Of a DNA stretch of 64,000 nt, positions 52,501 to 61,113 are shown one piece after another. The number at the start of each line of letters is the position of its first letter. The first letter of the stretch is position 1. A program made the position numbers and the translations under genes. The notes beneath the pieces were generated by a model. It did no database searches. It saw only the letters and a program-made list of their open reading frames with translations, and was not told the origin of the DNA. This stretch comes from UBA822 sp965249775 (lineage in GTDB: Bacteria; Gemmatimonadota; Gemmatimonadetes; Longimicrobiales; Gaopeijiaceae), in NCBI GenBank assembly GCA_965249775.1, contig OZ252253.1:1736001-1800000 (forward strand), given 5' to 3'.

Positions 52501-52945
52501 TTTCCATGGCCCGGCCATGCACGGACTGCTGGAGGTCGAGGGTTGTGGAGAGATGGGCGTGGTGGCACGCTGCCGGGTGGCTCCGCCTCCGCGGGACTGG
52601 ATGGAGGAGCCCGTACGGAACCGATGGATCGCCGATCCGCTCGTCTTGGACAGTGGGCTCCAGGCGATGATCGTCTGGACCTCCGACCAGTTGGGCGAAG
52701 TCTCGTTGCCCACTCGGTTCACGCGCTATCGGCAGTTCGTGCCGTCGTTCCCCGAGGAGGGCGCCCGCATCGTCATCGACGTGCTCCAACGGACCAACAG
52801 CAAGGTCGTCGCCGATATCGAGTGGATCGGCGAGGACGGAGACTTGCTGGCCCGCCTCGAAGGCTACGAATCCGTGGTGGATTTCTCCTTGAGTAAAGCG
52901 TTCCGTCACAACCGACTCGGCGAGAGCGCACCCTCGAAGGCGTAA
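46571..52945 (+). CDS. pfaA: PfaA-type PUFA/secondary-lipid synthase: KS-AT-ACP-ACP-KR-DH
   Basis: A 2124-residue multidomain synthase elongating an acyl chain with malonyl units. Domains by residue: KS 12-450 (Cys215, His350, His390); AT 575-870 (FPGQGAQ; Ser673 in GHSYGE, His777); linker 880-1060; ACP1 around Ser1103 and ACP2 around Ser1250, both in LGIDSIKRVEIL; KR 1530-1760 (GGARGV, Tyr1722 in DYAAAN); PS-DH 1835-2110 (His1855 in HVLDGRAVLP, Asp2027). Marine PfaA proteins usually have four or more ACPs; here there are two, with six DTAGAAT repeats between. TTG start on a TTGA overlap with pfaD. Confidence 0.93.
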   Translation: MSDRKKDQVPAQSPIAIVGMSCLFPGAGSLREYWANVRDGVDAITSVPASHWSVGDYFDADPKAPDMTYGRRGGFIDAVDFDPMSFGIPPRDLEATDSTQLLGMHVAREALRDAGYGAHGRDFDRERTSVILGVTGTLPLVIPLGARLGHPIWRQALAESGVDPETGEDVIARIADGYVPWQENSFPGLLANVVAGRIANRLDLHGTNCIVDAACASSLSAVHLASLELAAGRSDMVLSGGLDTFNDIFMYMCFSKTPALSASGNAQPFNRDADGTILGEGLGVIALKRLADAERDGDRIYAVIKGVGSSSDGKGQAVYAPSPEGQARALRDAYRNADVTPDTIGLVEAHGTGTIVGDATEARGLTSVYGDTGREGSWCALGSVKSMIGHTKAAAGAAGLIKAVMALHHKTLPPTIKVDAPNEAVTPGETPFYINTDKRPWLPEPGHPRRAGVSAFGFGGSNFHCVVEEYDGQASHVDWDGRDQIFAFSAESREALTSTLKEFDAGSEWAEIRGRAAETREAFDASHAVRLLMVVERDGKSPADLIALALARLKEAQPAWSLPQGIFFGSGSSKGGWAACFPGQGAQYVGMLRELVCRFPVAADTLAAATEATPGLVDRLYPHPAFDDDSRAEQEDELRATQTAQPAIGAVSLGAYRVLEQFGIAPDATCGHSYGELVALCAAGRISSEELHELSRLRGELMAGGEGDNGSMLAAAAESERIQALIQRHDLDLVVANHNAPRQVVLSGATDRIDQAVDILSREGIRTKRLPVSAAFHSGLVAEAAAPFAQNLKGVKLTKSAVPVYANTTGTRYPKTSAAARKVLSQQMSSPVDFVQCVKAMFDDGVRTFVEIGPGRRLSGLIGEILADEEITVVAVDASSGQRPGLVDLARMLAQFAAAGHTVALDRWDEGALEAWRREAAREKPALTVKISGANHVSERPKRPPRAAASTPAPTAILPAASALPGSESTPAMASDPQVLAEAVRASQASLDALVRLQEKTAEVHRQFLESQERTIQAIIRHQGLPAPVEDSTAASAETPAAAPIEMPVAMPDQGPVEVIPGVGDVIPGVAEALLSVVSEKTGYPEEMLDLSMGLDADLGIDSIKRVEILSALQERLPEAPAITPEHLGEIQTLGQIVDFLGGSAETRAAPEPNEAGGLATNGVVADTAGAATDTAGAATDTAGAATDTAGAATDTAGAATDTAGAANGATDSRAVVAEVLLGVVAEKTGYPVDMLDVSMNLDADLGIDSIKRVEILSALQEVLPEAPVVAPDQLGELRTLSQIVDLLSSEAQSVPASVPLHTAPDEAAVHVSEPGTVDDGRQNGIERFVPTLHPVQGTGDPIGLPAGSKIWVTKSGDVLSGQIVEELSAQGFAAEEVELGENGHDPPDELAGLIVVVPQQVTDEDILFGFGRMRAMAPVLRRAALQGGALLCSVTALGGGFALDAPPPDDVDPTGGAWGGMLKTAAAEWTDVNCRTIDVDLAREGLAAEIVRHALSEGPVEIGLGPDGPQTVVLEPRSVEPEGEAFPGSDDTVLITGGARGVTAEVAVAMAEAGQPRLILMGRSPEPEKEPDWLIGLNGEAEIKRAILTHVGPSITPQEVQVEFNRIHAGREIRRTIERISQAGSEVTYRSADVRDADAVRQSIAPLVEEYGPVTGLVHGAGVLADRNIEDKSDDDFARVYETKVGGLRSVLKAIAEAPLKAMVLFSSSAARFGRRGQVDYAAANEVLNKVARAEAERRDECRVVSVNWGPWDGGMVTPGLRTMFADEGIEVIGKRSGAAYLLDEIADTDGPAEVLVLGGGSQIPDVGSPAGARENGVHSSPNGGPATASSFVALPTAFERTITTDTHEFMMSHVLDGRAVLPASMTLEWLAHGALHGNPGLRFVGVDDLRMFKGVLLQPNESLRVRICADKAQKRGDEFLVVAELCSDGSDGRQVLHARAGVVLATKQPDPDAARASDDVPALDRSIETTYAETLFHGPAMHGLLEVEGCGEMGVVARCRVAPPPRDWMEEPVRNRWIADPLVLDSGLQAMIVWTSDQLGEVSLPTRFTRYRQFVPSFPEEGARIVIDVLQRTNSKVVADIEWIGEDGDLLARLEGYESVVDFSLSKAFRHNRLGESAPSKA
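50069..50194 (+). repeat. Six tandem 21-base units in the pfaA inter-ACP linker
   Basis: Six almost identical 21-base units (GATACGGCAGGTGCGGCCAC and variants) encode DTAGAAT-type heptads between the two ACP domains. Units differ only at a T/C third position and in the last codon. The unit keeps the frame whatever the copy number. Confidence 0.95.
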
Positions 52946-52978
52946 TCCAGAAGGCGGTTGAAGGAGTACAGCGGGAAA

Positions 52979-55900
52979 ATGCCCGAGCCGATTGCCATCG
53001 TCGGACTCGGAGGGGTGCTTCCCGGCGCCGCGACGCTCGACGACTTCTGGAGTGTCGTTGAGGCGGGGGTGGACACCGCCTCCGATCCACCTCCCGGCCG
53101 CTGGTGCCTCAACCTCGATCAAGCCTACTCGACCGATCAGGCACAACCCGATCGTGTCCATTCTCGGCGTGCCTGCTTCGTCCGCGACTTCGAGCTCGAC
53201 CTCCAGGGGATCGACCTTCCTTCAGAGTTGGTTGAATCCCTCGATCCGGCAGTGCACTTTGCGCTGCACGCCGGGCAGCAGGCCTGGTACGACTCCGTCA
53301 CGGACTCTGTCGATCCAGCCCGCGTGGGCGTGATGCTGGGAAACATCGTCCTCCCCACGGCATCCGCCTCCGCCATGGCGGATTGGATTCTCGGTCGACG
53401 CTTTGAGCGAGAACTGTTCCGGGAAGCGGACGTGCCCATGCCGCCCGAGACCCGGGTGCCCGTGGCTGCGATCAACCGATGGGTGGCAGGCCTCCCGGCG
53501 GCCATGCTTGCCAAGGGGCTTGGGCTCGGGGGTGACCGATTCTGCATCGACGCCGCTTGTGCGTCGTCGCTCTTCACGGTGGAGCTCGCCGTCGACGCCC
53601 TCCGGCAGGGGCGCCTCGACGCGGTGCTCGCCGGAGGACTTTCACGGCCGGATTCGCTCTACACGCAAATGGGCTTTTCGCAGCTGCTCGCGGTCTCGCC
53701 TACGGGCAGGTGCTCTCCGTTCGACCGCAAGAGCGACGGCCTGGTCGTGGGCGAGGGAGCAGGCGTACTCGTTCTTAAGCGGCTGTCGGACGCACGGCAG
53801 CATGGCGACCGGATCCGGGCGGTCATCCACTCCGTCGGGCTCTCCAACGATGTCGAGGGCAGTCTCCTCGCTCCCAGCCGAGAGGGCCAATTGCGCGCCA
53901 TGCAGGGAGCCTACCGCACCGCAGGGTGGACGCCGAGCCAGGTGGACCTGGTCGAGTGCCACGCGACGGGCACGCCGGTCGGAGATTCCGTCGAGTTCGC
54001 GAGCCTCCGGGCCCTCTGGACAGAGGAGGAGTACGAACCGGACCGGTGTGTGATCGGTTCCACCAAGTCGAATACCGGCCACCTTCTCACGGGAGCCGGA
54101 GCCGTCGGCCTCCTGAAGACGGTGCTGGCGATGGAGAACCAGGTTCTCCCACCGACCGCCAATTTCGAAGAGTCCGGAGACAAGATCGATCTGGATGGCA
54201 GTCCGTTTCGTGTGCTCGCCACGGCCGAGCCGTGGAAGTCCCCCTCCGACCATGCGCGAAGGGCAGCCGTCAGCGGATTCGGCTTCGGGGGGACCAATGC
54301 CCACGTCCTTCTCGAGGAGCCGACCGAGCCGACCAGAGGACGGTCGGTGGTGGGTGTCACGGAGCAGCTTCGCGCGGGGCGGTCCCACGCGGGGCAGCCT
54401 CATCGTGAGCAGCCTCGCACGGGGGAACCTGATGCGGAGCAGCCTCACACGACAAACGGGGCGAGCGCCGTGAACCCGGCGAACGTAGCGATCGTCGGGA
54501 TGGGGGCTCGAGTCGGTCCCTGGAAGAACGTCGTTGAAGTCGGAGACCGGTTGATGGGCCGAGGCGAAGATCATCCCACCCGCCCCAAGCTGAATCACTG
54601 GGGTCTTCCGGACGCGGCAGCCGGATGGTTTATCGAGGATCTCGAGATTCCGATCGGCCGGTTCAAGATCCCTCCTCGGGAGGTCGAAGAGGCCCTCCCC
54701 CAACAGATGCTCATGCTTCAGGTAGCAGAGAGCGCGATCGCCGACGCGGACCTCAGCCGGGTTGATCGTCTCCGGACCGGTGTCTTTGTGGGGATCGAGC
54801 TCGACCTCAACACGACGAATTACCACCTCCGTTGGGCCGTTCGATCGCGTGCGGCGGATTGGGCACAGCGACTCGGGCGCTCCCCGCACGGCGAAGCGTT
54901 CGAGCGGTGGGTAGACGAGCTCTGCGATTCGCTCACACCTGCACTCAACCCCAACCGCACCATCGGCGGGCTCGGCTCGATCGCGGCCAGTCGCATCGCC
55001 CGGGAATTCGGACTGGGCGGACCCAGTTACGTGATTTCAAGCGAAGAGACCTCCGGCCTCTCCGCCCTTTACGCGGCTTCGCGCGCGCTCGGACAGGGCC
55101 GCATCGATTGCGCACTCGTTGGGGCGGTCGACCTGGCTGGAGATGTGCGTTCCTTGATCTCGCTCGAGAGCACCTTCGGGTTGGCCAAGCCGGACGATTC
55201 GCGCCCGTTCGGAGGGGATTCGGCAGGGATCCTACCGAGTGACGGCGCCGTCGCGCTCGTCTTGAAGCGTACGGAGGATGCTGAGCACAACGGCGACCGG
55301 ACGTACGCGATCTTGCGAGCCATCGGGACGGCCAGCGGCGATTCGAGCTCTCCGGAGTTCAGCCGCCCTCCTGCGGATTCTCCCGATTCGGGCTCTTCCT
55401 ACATGGAAGCGATTCGCCGAAGCTGTGAGGAGGCGGACCTCACGGCGCGAGACATCCCCTACGTGGCGTTGCACGGTAGCGGGATCGCGGGCCGGGGCCG
55501 AGCCGAAATGACCGCACTCTCCGAGGCCTTCGGTCCGGACACATATCTCGGCGACGCGAAAGCGCACGTAGGGCACACGGGTGCTGCGGCCGGCCTTGTA
55601 TCGGTACTGGGTGCCGCCCTCTCGCTGTACCGGCATGTCCTGCCTGCGGCCCCGGCGGGAAGCGGCTGGGGGCTCACCTCTTTGAGCGACCGTACACCTT
55701 GGGTTCGCGATCGCATCGACGGTCCGCGTCGGTGCGGCGTCCTGGCGGTCTCGCGTGGCAACTCGTGCTCCCACGTGATTCTGGAGGAGCCTGAAGCAGA
55801 GGCGGCGGCCGAGTCGCCGCGGACCGGAGCCGACGCGCAGGCCGCCTGGCGGAGCGATCTTGCGTTGAGCGAAGGGCTTTTCGTCGTGGAAGGGGCCGAC

Positions 55901-58900
55901 ATTGGAGAAATCGTAACGGGCCTTCGGAGCCTCACGGACGCCGCAACCGACACGGCCGGGCCGGCGGGAGCTATCCATTGGCTTGCAAAGGACTGGTGGG
56001 ATGGTCACCCCAGCCGTCCCGATGCCCCGCTCGCCATCACCTTGATCGCCCGAGACATCGATGAGCTGAGGGCTCTGGCTCGGTCCGCTGCCGACCAGCT
56101 CGAGCGGGAGGACGACCCGTCGGACCGGAGCGCTGGCCGCGTGTTCTTCTCACGCGACCCCCTTGGGCCGAAGGGAGAGTTGGCCTTCGTCTACCCCGGC
56201 TCAGGCAGCCAATACGCCGGAATGGGACGCGAGCTCTGTCTCCAATGGCCGGAGATCCTACGTGTTCAAGACCGTGGGAATGAACGGCTTGGATCGCAGC
56301 TCAGGGCAGCCCACATCTGGGGAAACCGTTCGGACATCGGAGACGCAAAGACGGTCATACTTTCGCAGGTCGCCCTCGGCACGATCTCGACGGACCTGAT
56401 GACCGGGTTCGGCGTCCGTCCTGACGCGGTCGTAGGCTATTCTCTCGGCGAGACTGCCGGACTGTTCTCTGCGGGCGCATGGCATGAGCGGGACGAGATG
56501 CTCCGACGCGTGACGGAAAGTGACTTGTTCGTCAGCGATTTGACCGGACGCTGTAACGCCGCGCGGAAGGCCTGGGGAGTCGAGGAGGACGCAGAGGTTG
56601 AATGGAGCGTAGGCGTGGTTGAGACGCCGGCCACTCGGGCTCGCGAGGTCGTGGAGAAGCTCGACCGAGTATATCTGCTCATCACGAACACTCCAGACGA
56701 GTGCGTGATCGGAGGCGACCGATCGGCGGTGCAGAAAGCCGTTGAGAGGCTCGGATGCCCCTTCCATGCCCTGGATGGCGTCACGACAGTGCATTGCGAG
56801 GTCGCCGAAGTGGTAGCAGAGGAGTACCGAGACCTACACGTGTTGGACACCCGCCCGCCGGAGGACACGCGTTTCTACAGCGGAGCATGGGGTGAGGCGT
56901 ACGAGGTGGATCGAGACCGGGCGGCCGACTCCCTCCTGGCCCAAGCGATCCAGGGCGTGGACTTCCCGAAGACAGTGCGACAAGCCTATGACGACGGCGT
57001 GAGAATCTTCTTGGAGATGGGCCCGGGCGGATCATGCACCCGGATGATCCAGAAGATCCTCGACGGCGTCCCGTGCCGGGCACGCTCGATCTCCTCCTCC
57101 ACCGAGGATGAACCCTCCACGGTACTGCGCGCACTTGGAATGCTCATTTCGGAGCGGGTCCCGGTCGACTTGGCTCAACTTTACGCGGAGCGCAGGCTCA
57201 CCGAGGACGAGTCGGGCCCTGTCACGAGGATTCCGGTCGGGCAGGCAAGCTTCGGACGCTTGCCGCCGGCCCCGCGATCCGACGATTCCCCCGAGGCCAC
57301 CGACGATGGCCGGGGCCCGTCGAAGGGTCTGTCCCCGGCCTCTCCCCAGGCACCTCTACCATGGGACCCGGGAGTCGCCTCGCCTGAACTGAGCGAAGCC
57401 GTCCGAGCCGCGGAGAACACGATCCAGGCCCACGAAGCCTTCCTCCGAACTGCGCAGCGGACACAGGAGCTCGCTCAGGCCGAATATGCCAGGCAGCAAG
57501 AGTTGATTCGGGCACTCACGGAGGATGGTACGGCGGTCGCCGTTGGTGGGCCTGCTATCCCAGCAGCGTCGGCCACCACGCCCGCAGCCACCCCCGGAGC
57601 CGCGCCCGCAGCCGCGCCCTCGAGCACGCTGGCGATGGATCGTGACCAGCTCATGGAGTTCGCGATCGGGTCGATCGGCCGGGCCCTCGGGGAGCGCTTC
57701 GCTCACGTTGACGCACATCCGACGCGCGTTCGTCTTCCCGACGAACCGCTCATGCTCGTCGACCGCGTCACTGAGATCGAGGCAGAGCCCCAATCGATGA
57801 CGTCCGGGCGGATCGTGACCGAGCACGACGTTCTAGAGGATGGGTGGTACCTCGACGGTGGGCGGATGCCGACGTGCGTCGCCGTGGAGGCCGGCCAAGC
57901 CGATCTGCTTCTGTCGGGCTACCTCGGGATCGACTCGGAGACCCGGGGCCTGGCCGTCTATCGTCTGCTCGACGCGGTGGTCACCTTCTACTCGGAGTTG
58001 CCGACTCCCGGACAAGTCGTCCAATACGACATTCGTATTCTGCGGTTCTTCCGTCAGGGCGATACTTGGCTCTTCCGCTTCCAGTTCGACTCCACGGTGA
58101 ACGGCCGGCCGCTCCTGACGATGCGCGAAGGGACGGCGGGCTTCTTCACCCAGTCTGAGCTCGACGCCGGCAAAGGGATCGTCCAGAGCGGCATCGAGCG
58201 GCAGGAACAGGCTGGAATTCGCCCCGCCGACTGGCGCGACCTGGTACCGATGCGGGAGGAGCCCCTCTGTGAAGAACGACTGGAGGCGCTCCGCACGGGA
58301 GACCTGGTCGGCGCCTTCGGGGAGCACTTCGAGGGCCTGAGCATCACACGGCCGCTCACGATCCCGGGAGAACGCATGCGGCTGGTCCGCCGCGTCACCG
58401 AGCTCGATCCCGAGGGAGGGCGGTACGGGATTGGCAGTATCGTGGCGGAGGCCGACATCCGTCCGGACGACTGGTTCCTCACGTGCCATTTCTCGGATGA
58501 CCAGGTGATGCCGGGCACCCTGATGTACGAGTGCTGCCTACATTCGCTCCGAATTTTTCTCCTGCGCATGGGCTGGATCGCATCGGCCGATAGCGCGGCG
58601 TGGCAGCCAGTCGTGGACGTCAAAAGCCGGCTTCGGTGCCGGGGCCAGGTGCTCGCCTCCACGCAGAGAGTTACGTACGAGATCCATTTGCGTGAGCTCG
58701 GCTATGGGCCGGAGCCCTACGCGATCGCCGATGCGCTCATGTACGCGGACGGAAAGTTGATCGTGGAGATACGCGACATGTCCGTCCGTCTGACCGGGAC
58801 GGACCGGCAAAGGCTCGAAGAGATGTGGGCGCACCGAAGCCAAGGTCGTGATGCTGCCCCCGCGAACGTCGAGTCCTCAATTCTCTACGACAAGCGAAGC

Positions 58901-60037
58901 ATCCTCGCATTCGCCAGTGGCAAGCCCTCTGAGGCGTACGGGGCACCCTACCGCATCTTCGACGAAGGAGAACGCCGCATCGCACGGCTGCCCCGCCCTC
59001 CGTACCAGTTCCTGGATCGGATCTCGGTGGTCGAGGGGGAGCCGTTTGTGTTGCGAGCCGGCGCGACGGTCACCGCCCACTTCGACGTGCGTCCAGACCA
59101 TTGGTACTTCGCGAGTAATCGCCAGCAGGAAATGCCGTTTGCCGTCCTCAACGAAGTGGCGCTCCAGCCCTGCGGGTGGCTGGCCGCCTATGTGGGATCG
59201 GCTTTGACGTCTGAGGACAACCTGCGATTCCGCAATCTTGGTGGAGACGCGATCCAGTTGGCGCGCCTCACATCAGCCGAGGACGTGATCACGACACGCG
59301 CCGAGCTGACGAGCGTATCGAGATCGGGCGGTATGATCATCCAGCACTACACCATAGCCTTGAAGAGCGAACGCCTCGGGCCTCTCTACGAGGGCACGAC
59401 CTACTTCGGCTTCTTCTCCGACCAGGCCCTGGCGGACCAGGTCGGCATCCGCGACGCGCCTATCCATGAGCCCACCGCGGCTGAGAGGGAGAGAGGCCGC
59501 AGTCTGATGATGCCACCCACGGCGCCTTTCCCCGACGAGCGCTTCCGCATGGTCGATCAAATCGACCTTCTCGTGCCCGACGGCGGCGCCGATGGGCTCG
59601 GGTGGGTCCATGGTTCGATCGCGGTGGATCCGACCGCCTGGTTCTTCGAGGCGCACTTCTACCAGGACCCGGTTTGGCCGGGCTCTCTGGGCCTCGAGGC
59701 GCTCATCCAGTTACTCAAGGTCTACGCCCTCGACCGGTGGGATCTCGGTGAGAGTACGGAATTCGTGTCGATGGCCGGCGGAGAGACCGCCGGTGCGGTG
59801 ACGGCCAGTGGAGAGTTGACCGGTGAGGGCGTGGCCAGCGGTGAGCTGACCCATGGGGGCCGGCACCGCTGGACGTACCGCGGACAGATCGTTCCGGGTT
59901 GCGAGCGGGTAGAGGTGTTCGCCAGCATCACTCAGGTGGACGACGCCCGCAGGCGCGTGCGGGCCGACGGATTTCTCGCGGTGGACGGCCGGACCATCTA
60001 TGCGATGAACGATTTTTCCTTGGACGTGATCGCGTGA
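52979..60037 (+). CDS. pfaC: PfaC-type synthase with fused acyltransferase: KS-CLF-AT-DH tetradomain
   Basis: A 2352-residue partner of PfaA. Residues 1-455 are a KS with intact triad (Cys194, His328, His368). Residues 500-930 are a chain-length-factor KS, in which the active Cys is replaced (Glu690 in SSEETSGLS). Residues 1060-1360 are an AT (YPGSGSQYAGMG; Ser1155 in GYSLGETAG) that in marine systems is the separate PfaB. After a helical Ala/Pro linker, 1580-2352 hold four FabA-like hotdogs; the second and fourth have the catalytic His (His1837 in CHFSDDQVMPG, His2226 in AHFYQDPVWPG) and the first and third lack it. No acyltransferase of the AGPAT type follows. ATG 52979 is preferred to TTG 52958. 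Confidence 0.92.
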   Translation: MPEPIAIVGLGGVLPGAATLDDFWSVVEAGVDTASDPPPGRWCLNLDQAYSTDQAQPDRVHSRRACFVRDFELDLQGIDLPSELVESLDPAVHFALHAGQQAWYDSVTDSVDPARVGVMLGNIVLPTASASAMADWILGRRFERELFREADVPMPPETRVPVAAINRWVAGLPAAMLAKGLGLGGDRFCIDAACASSLFTVELAVDALRQGRLDAVLAGGLSRPDSLYTQMGFSQLLAVSPTGRCSPFDRKSDGLVVGEGAGVLVLKRLSDARQHGDRIRAVIHSVGLSNDVEGSLLAPSREGQLRAMQGAYRTAGWTPSQVDLVECHATGTPVGDSVEFASLRALWTEEEYEPDRCVIGSTKSNTGHLLTGAGAVGLLKTVLAMENQVLPPTANFEESGDKIDLDGSPFRVLATAEPWKSPSDHARRAAVSGFGFGGTNAHVLLEEPTEPTRGRSVVGVTEQLRAGRSHAGQPHREQPRTGEPDAEQPHTTNGASAVNPANVAIVGMGARVGPWKNVVEVGDRLMGRGEDHPTRPKLNHWGLPDAAAGWFIEDLEIPIGRFKIPPREVEEALPQQMLMLQVAESAIADADLSRVDRLRTGVFVGIELDLNTTNYHLRWAVRSRAADWAQRLGRSPHGEAFERWVDELCDSLTPALNPNRTIGGLGSIAASRIAREFGLGGPSYVISSEETSGLSALYAASRALGQGRIDCALVGAVDLAGDVRSLISLESTFGLAKPDDSRPFGGDSAGILPSDGAVALVLKRTEDAEHNGDRTYAILRAIGTASGDSSSPEFSRPPADSPDSGSSYMEAIRRSCEEADLTARDIPYVALHGSGIAGRGRAEMTALSEAFGPDTYLGDAKAHVGHTGAAAGLVSVLGAALSLYRHVLPAAPAGSGWGLTSLSDRTPWVRDRIDGPRRCGVLAVSRGNSCSHVILEEPEAEAAAESPRTGADAQAAWRSDLALSEGLFVVEGADIGEIVTGLRSLTDAATDTAGPAGAIHWLAKDWWDGHPSRPDAPLAITLIARDIDELRALARSAADQLEREDDPSDRSAGRVFFSRDPLGPKGELAFVYPGSGSQYAGMGRELCLQWPEILRVQDRGNERLGSQLRAAHIWGNRSDIGDAKTVILSQVALGTISTDLMTGFGVRPDAVVGYSLGETAGLFSAGAWHERDEMLRRVTESDLFVSDLTGRCNAARKAWGVEEDAEVEWSVGVVETPATRAREVVEKLDRVYLLITNTPDECVIGGDRSAVQKAVERLGCPFHALDGVTTVHCEVAEVVAEEYRDLHVLDTRPPEDTRFYSGAWGEAYEVDRDRAADSLLAQAIQGVDFPKTVRQAYDDGVRIFLEMGPGGSCTRMIQKILDGVPCRARSISSSTEDEPSTVLRALGMLISERVPVDLAQLYAERRLTEDESGPVTRIPVGQASFGRLPPAPRSDDSPEATDDGRGPSKGLSPASPQAPLPWDPGVASPELSEAVRAAENTIQAHEAFLRTAQRTQELAQAEYARQQELIRALTEDGTAVAVGGPAIPAASATTPAATPGAAPAAAPSSTLAMDRDQLMEFAIGSIGRALGERFAHVDAHPTRVRLPDEPLMLVDRVTEIEAEPQSMTSGRIVTEHDVLEDGWYLDGGRMPTCVAVEAGQADLLLSGYLGIDSETRGLAVYRLLDAVVTFYSELPTPGQVVQYDIRILRFFRQGDTWLFRFQFDSTVNGRPLLTMREGTAGFFTQSELDAGKGIVQSGIERQEQAGIRPADWRDLVPMREEPLCEERLEALRTGDLVGAFGEHFEGLSITRPLTIPGERMRLVRRVTELDPEGGRYGIGSIVAEADIRPDDWFLTCHFSDDQVMPGTLMYECCLHSLRIFLLRMGWIASADSAAWQPVVDVKSRLRCRGQVLASTQRVTYEIHLRELGYGPEPYAIADALMYADGKLIVEIRDMSVRLTGTDRQRLEEMWAHRSQGRDAAPANVESSILYDKRSILAFASGKPSEAYGAPYRIFDEGERRIARLPRPPYQFLDRISVVEGEPFVLRAGATVTAHFDVRPDHWYFASNRQQEMPFAVLNEVALQPCGWLAAYVGSALTSEDNLRFRNLGGDAIQLARLTSAEDVITTRAELTSVSRSGGMIIQHYTIALKSERLGPLYEGTTYFGFFSDQALADQVGIRDAPIHEPTAAERERGRSLMMPPTAPFPDERFRMVDQIDLLVPDGGADGLGWVHGSIAVDPTAWFFEAHFYQDPVWPGSLGLEALIQLLKVYALDRWDLGESTEFVSMAGGETAGAVTASGELTGEGVASGELTHGGRHRWTYRGQIVPGCERVEVFASITQVDDARRRVRADGFLAVDGRTIYAMNDFSLDVIA

Positions 60038-61113
60038 GATATACACGTGTCGTCATCGAGCGCTTCGGATACGAGCTCGCCCCTTGCGTGGTCACGTCCG
60101 ACGACCTGGAGAATCGGCTCGCTCCGGTCTACGACAAGCTGCATGTCCAACCGGGACAGCTCTTTCAGATGACCGGCATTCAGGAGCGCCGCTATTGGGA
60201 TCCGGGTTACACGGTATCCCAGGGGGCTACCGCGGCGGCCGAGCACGCGCTCCGTGACTCGCCTGTTCCGGCGAACGCCATCGACGTGTTGATCTACGCA
60301 GGCGTATGTCGCGAGCACTTCGAGCCGGCCACGGCATGTCACGTCGCAGCCGGTCTTCAACGAGCCGGCCATCTGATCGACCCGTCGGCCCATGTCTACG
60401 ACATCAGCAACGCCTGCCTCGGGGTGTTGAACGGGATGCTCGACATCGCCAACCGAATCGAGCTGGGGCAGATCCGAGCGGGCATGGTGGTCAGTTGCGA
60501 GACCGCGAGAGACATCGTCGATGCCACGATCACGCGGTTGACCAACGATCCAGTGATGGAGGAGTTCACGACCGCCATCGCCACGCTTACGGGGGGGTCG
60601 GCCGCCGTCGCCGTGATTCTGAGCGACGGATCTTTCGGAGATTCCGACCGGCGGCGCCTCCGTGGCGCGGTGGTCGAAAACGCCCCCGAGCATCACATGC
60701 TTTGCCGATGGGGGCTGGAAGCCCATCCCGATGGGCAAGTGAACGGAACCGAAGCTGCTTGGAGAGAGTTCGCCAGCACCGACGCCGCGGCCGTCCTCGA
60801 GCACGGTGTTGCCCTGGGATCACGTACGTGGGACAAATTCCTCGCGGAGATGGAATGGTCGGTGGAGGACGTTGATCGCACGGTATGCCACCAGGTCGGT
60901 GCACCCCATCGGGACGTGATGCTGCGCACCATGGGCCTGTCTCATGAACAGGACTTCGTTACGTATGAGTACCTCGGCAATACCGGGACGGCCGCGCTCC
61001 CGGTTGCCGCGGCGCTTGCGGACGAACGCGGATTCCTGGCATCTGGCCACCGCGTGGGACTTCTCGGCATCGGCAGTGGTCTCAACTGCATGATGCTCGG
61101 AGTGGACTGGTGA
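60034..61113 (+). CDS. oleA: OleA, head-to-head acyl-CoA condensing thiolase
   Basis: A 359-residue thiolase-fold enzyme that joins two activated acyl chains to a beta-keto acid. The active Cys128 stands in SNACLG; Glu97 in FEPATA matches the catalytic Glu I recall for Xanthomonas OleA, with five more residues between it and the Cys than there. His (CHQVGAPHRD) and Asn (YLGNTGTAALP) complete the site. The blocks RLAPVYDKLHVQPGQLFQMT and LLGIGSGLNCMMLGVDW are typical of OleA rather than FabH. The GTG start overlaps the pfaC stop (GTGA); the frame is open upstream only because it shadows pfaC. Confidence 0.93.
   Translation: MRYTRVVIERFGYELAPCVVTSDDLENRLAPVYDKLHVQPGQLFQMTGIQERRYWDPGYTVSQGATAAAEHALRDSPVPANAIDVLIYAGVCREHFEPATACHVAAGLQRAGHLIDPSAHVYDISNACLGVLNGMLDIANRIELGQIRAGMVVSCETARDIVDATITRLTNDPVMEEFTTAIATLTGGSAAVAVILSDGSFGDSDRRRLRGAVVENAPEHHMLCRWGLEAHPDGQVNGTEAAWREFASTDAAAVLEHGVALGSRTWDKFLAEMEWSVEDVDRTVCHQVGAPHRDVMLRTMGLSHEQDFVTYEYLGNTGTAALPVAAALADERGFLASGHRVGLLGIGSGLNCMMLGVDW

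Noticed and set aside
59899..60033. Upstream extension of oleA into pfaC
   Set aside because: The 45 extra codons shadow the end of pfaC; GTG 60034 gives the family N-terminus and a GTGA overlap like the other junctions.
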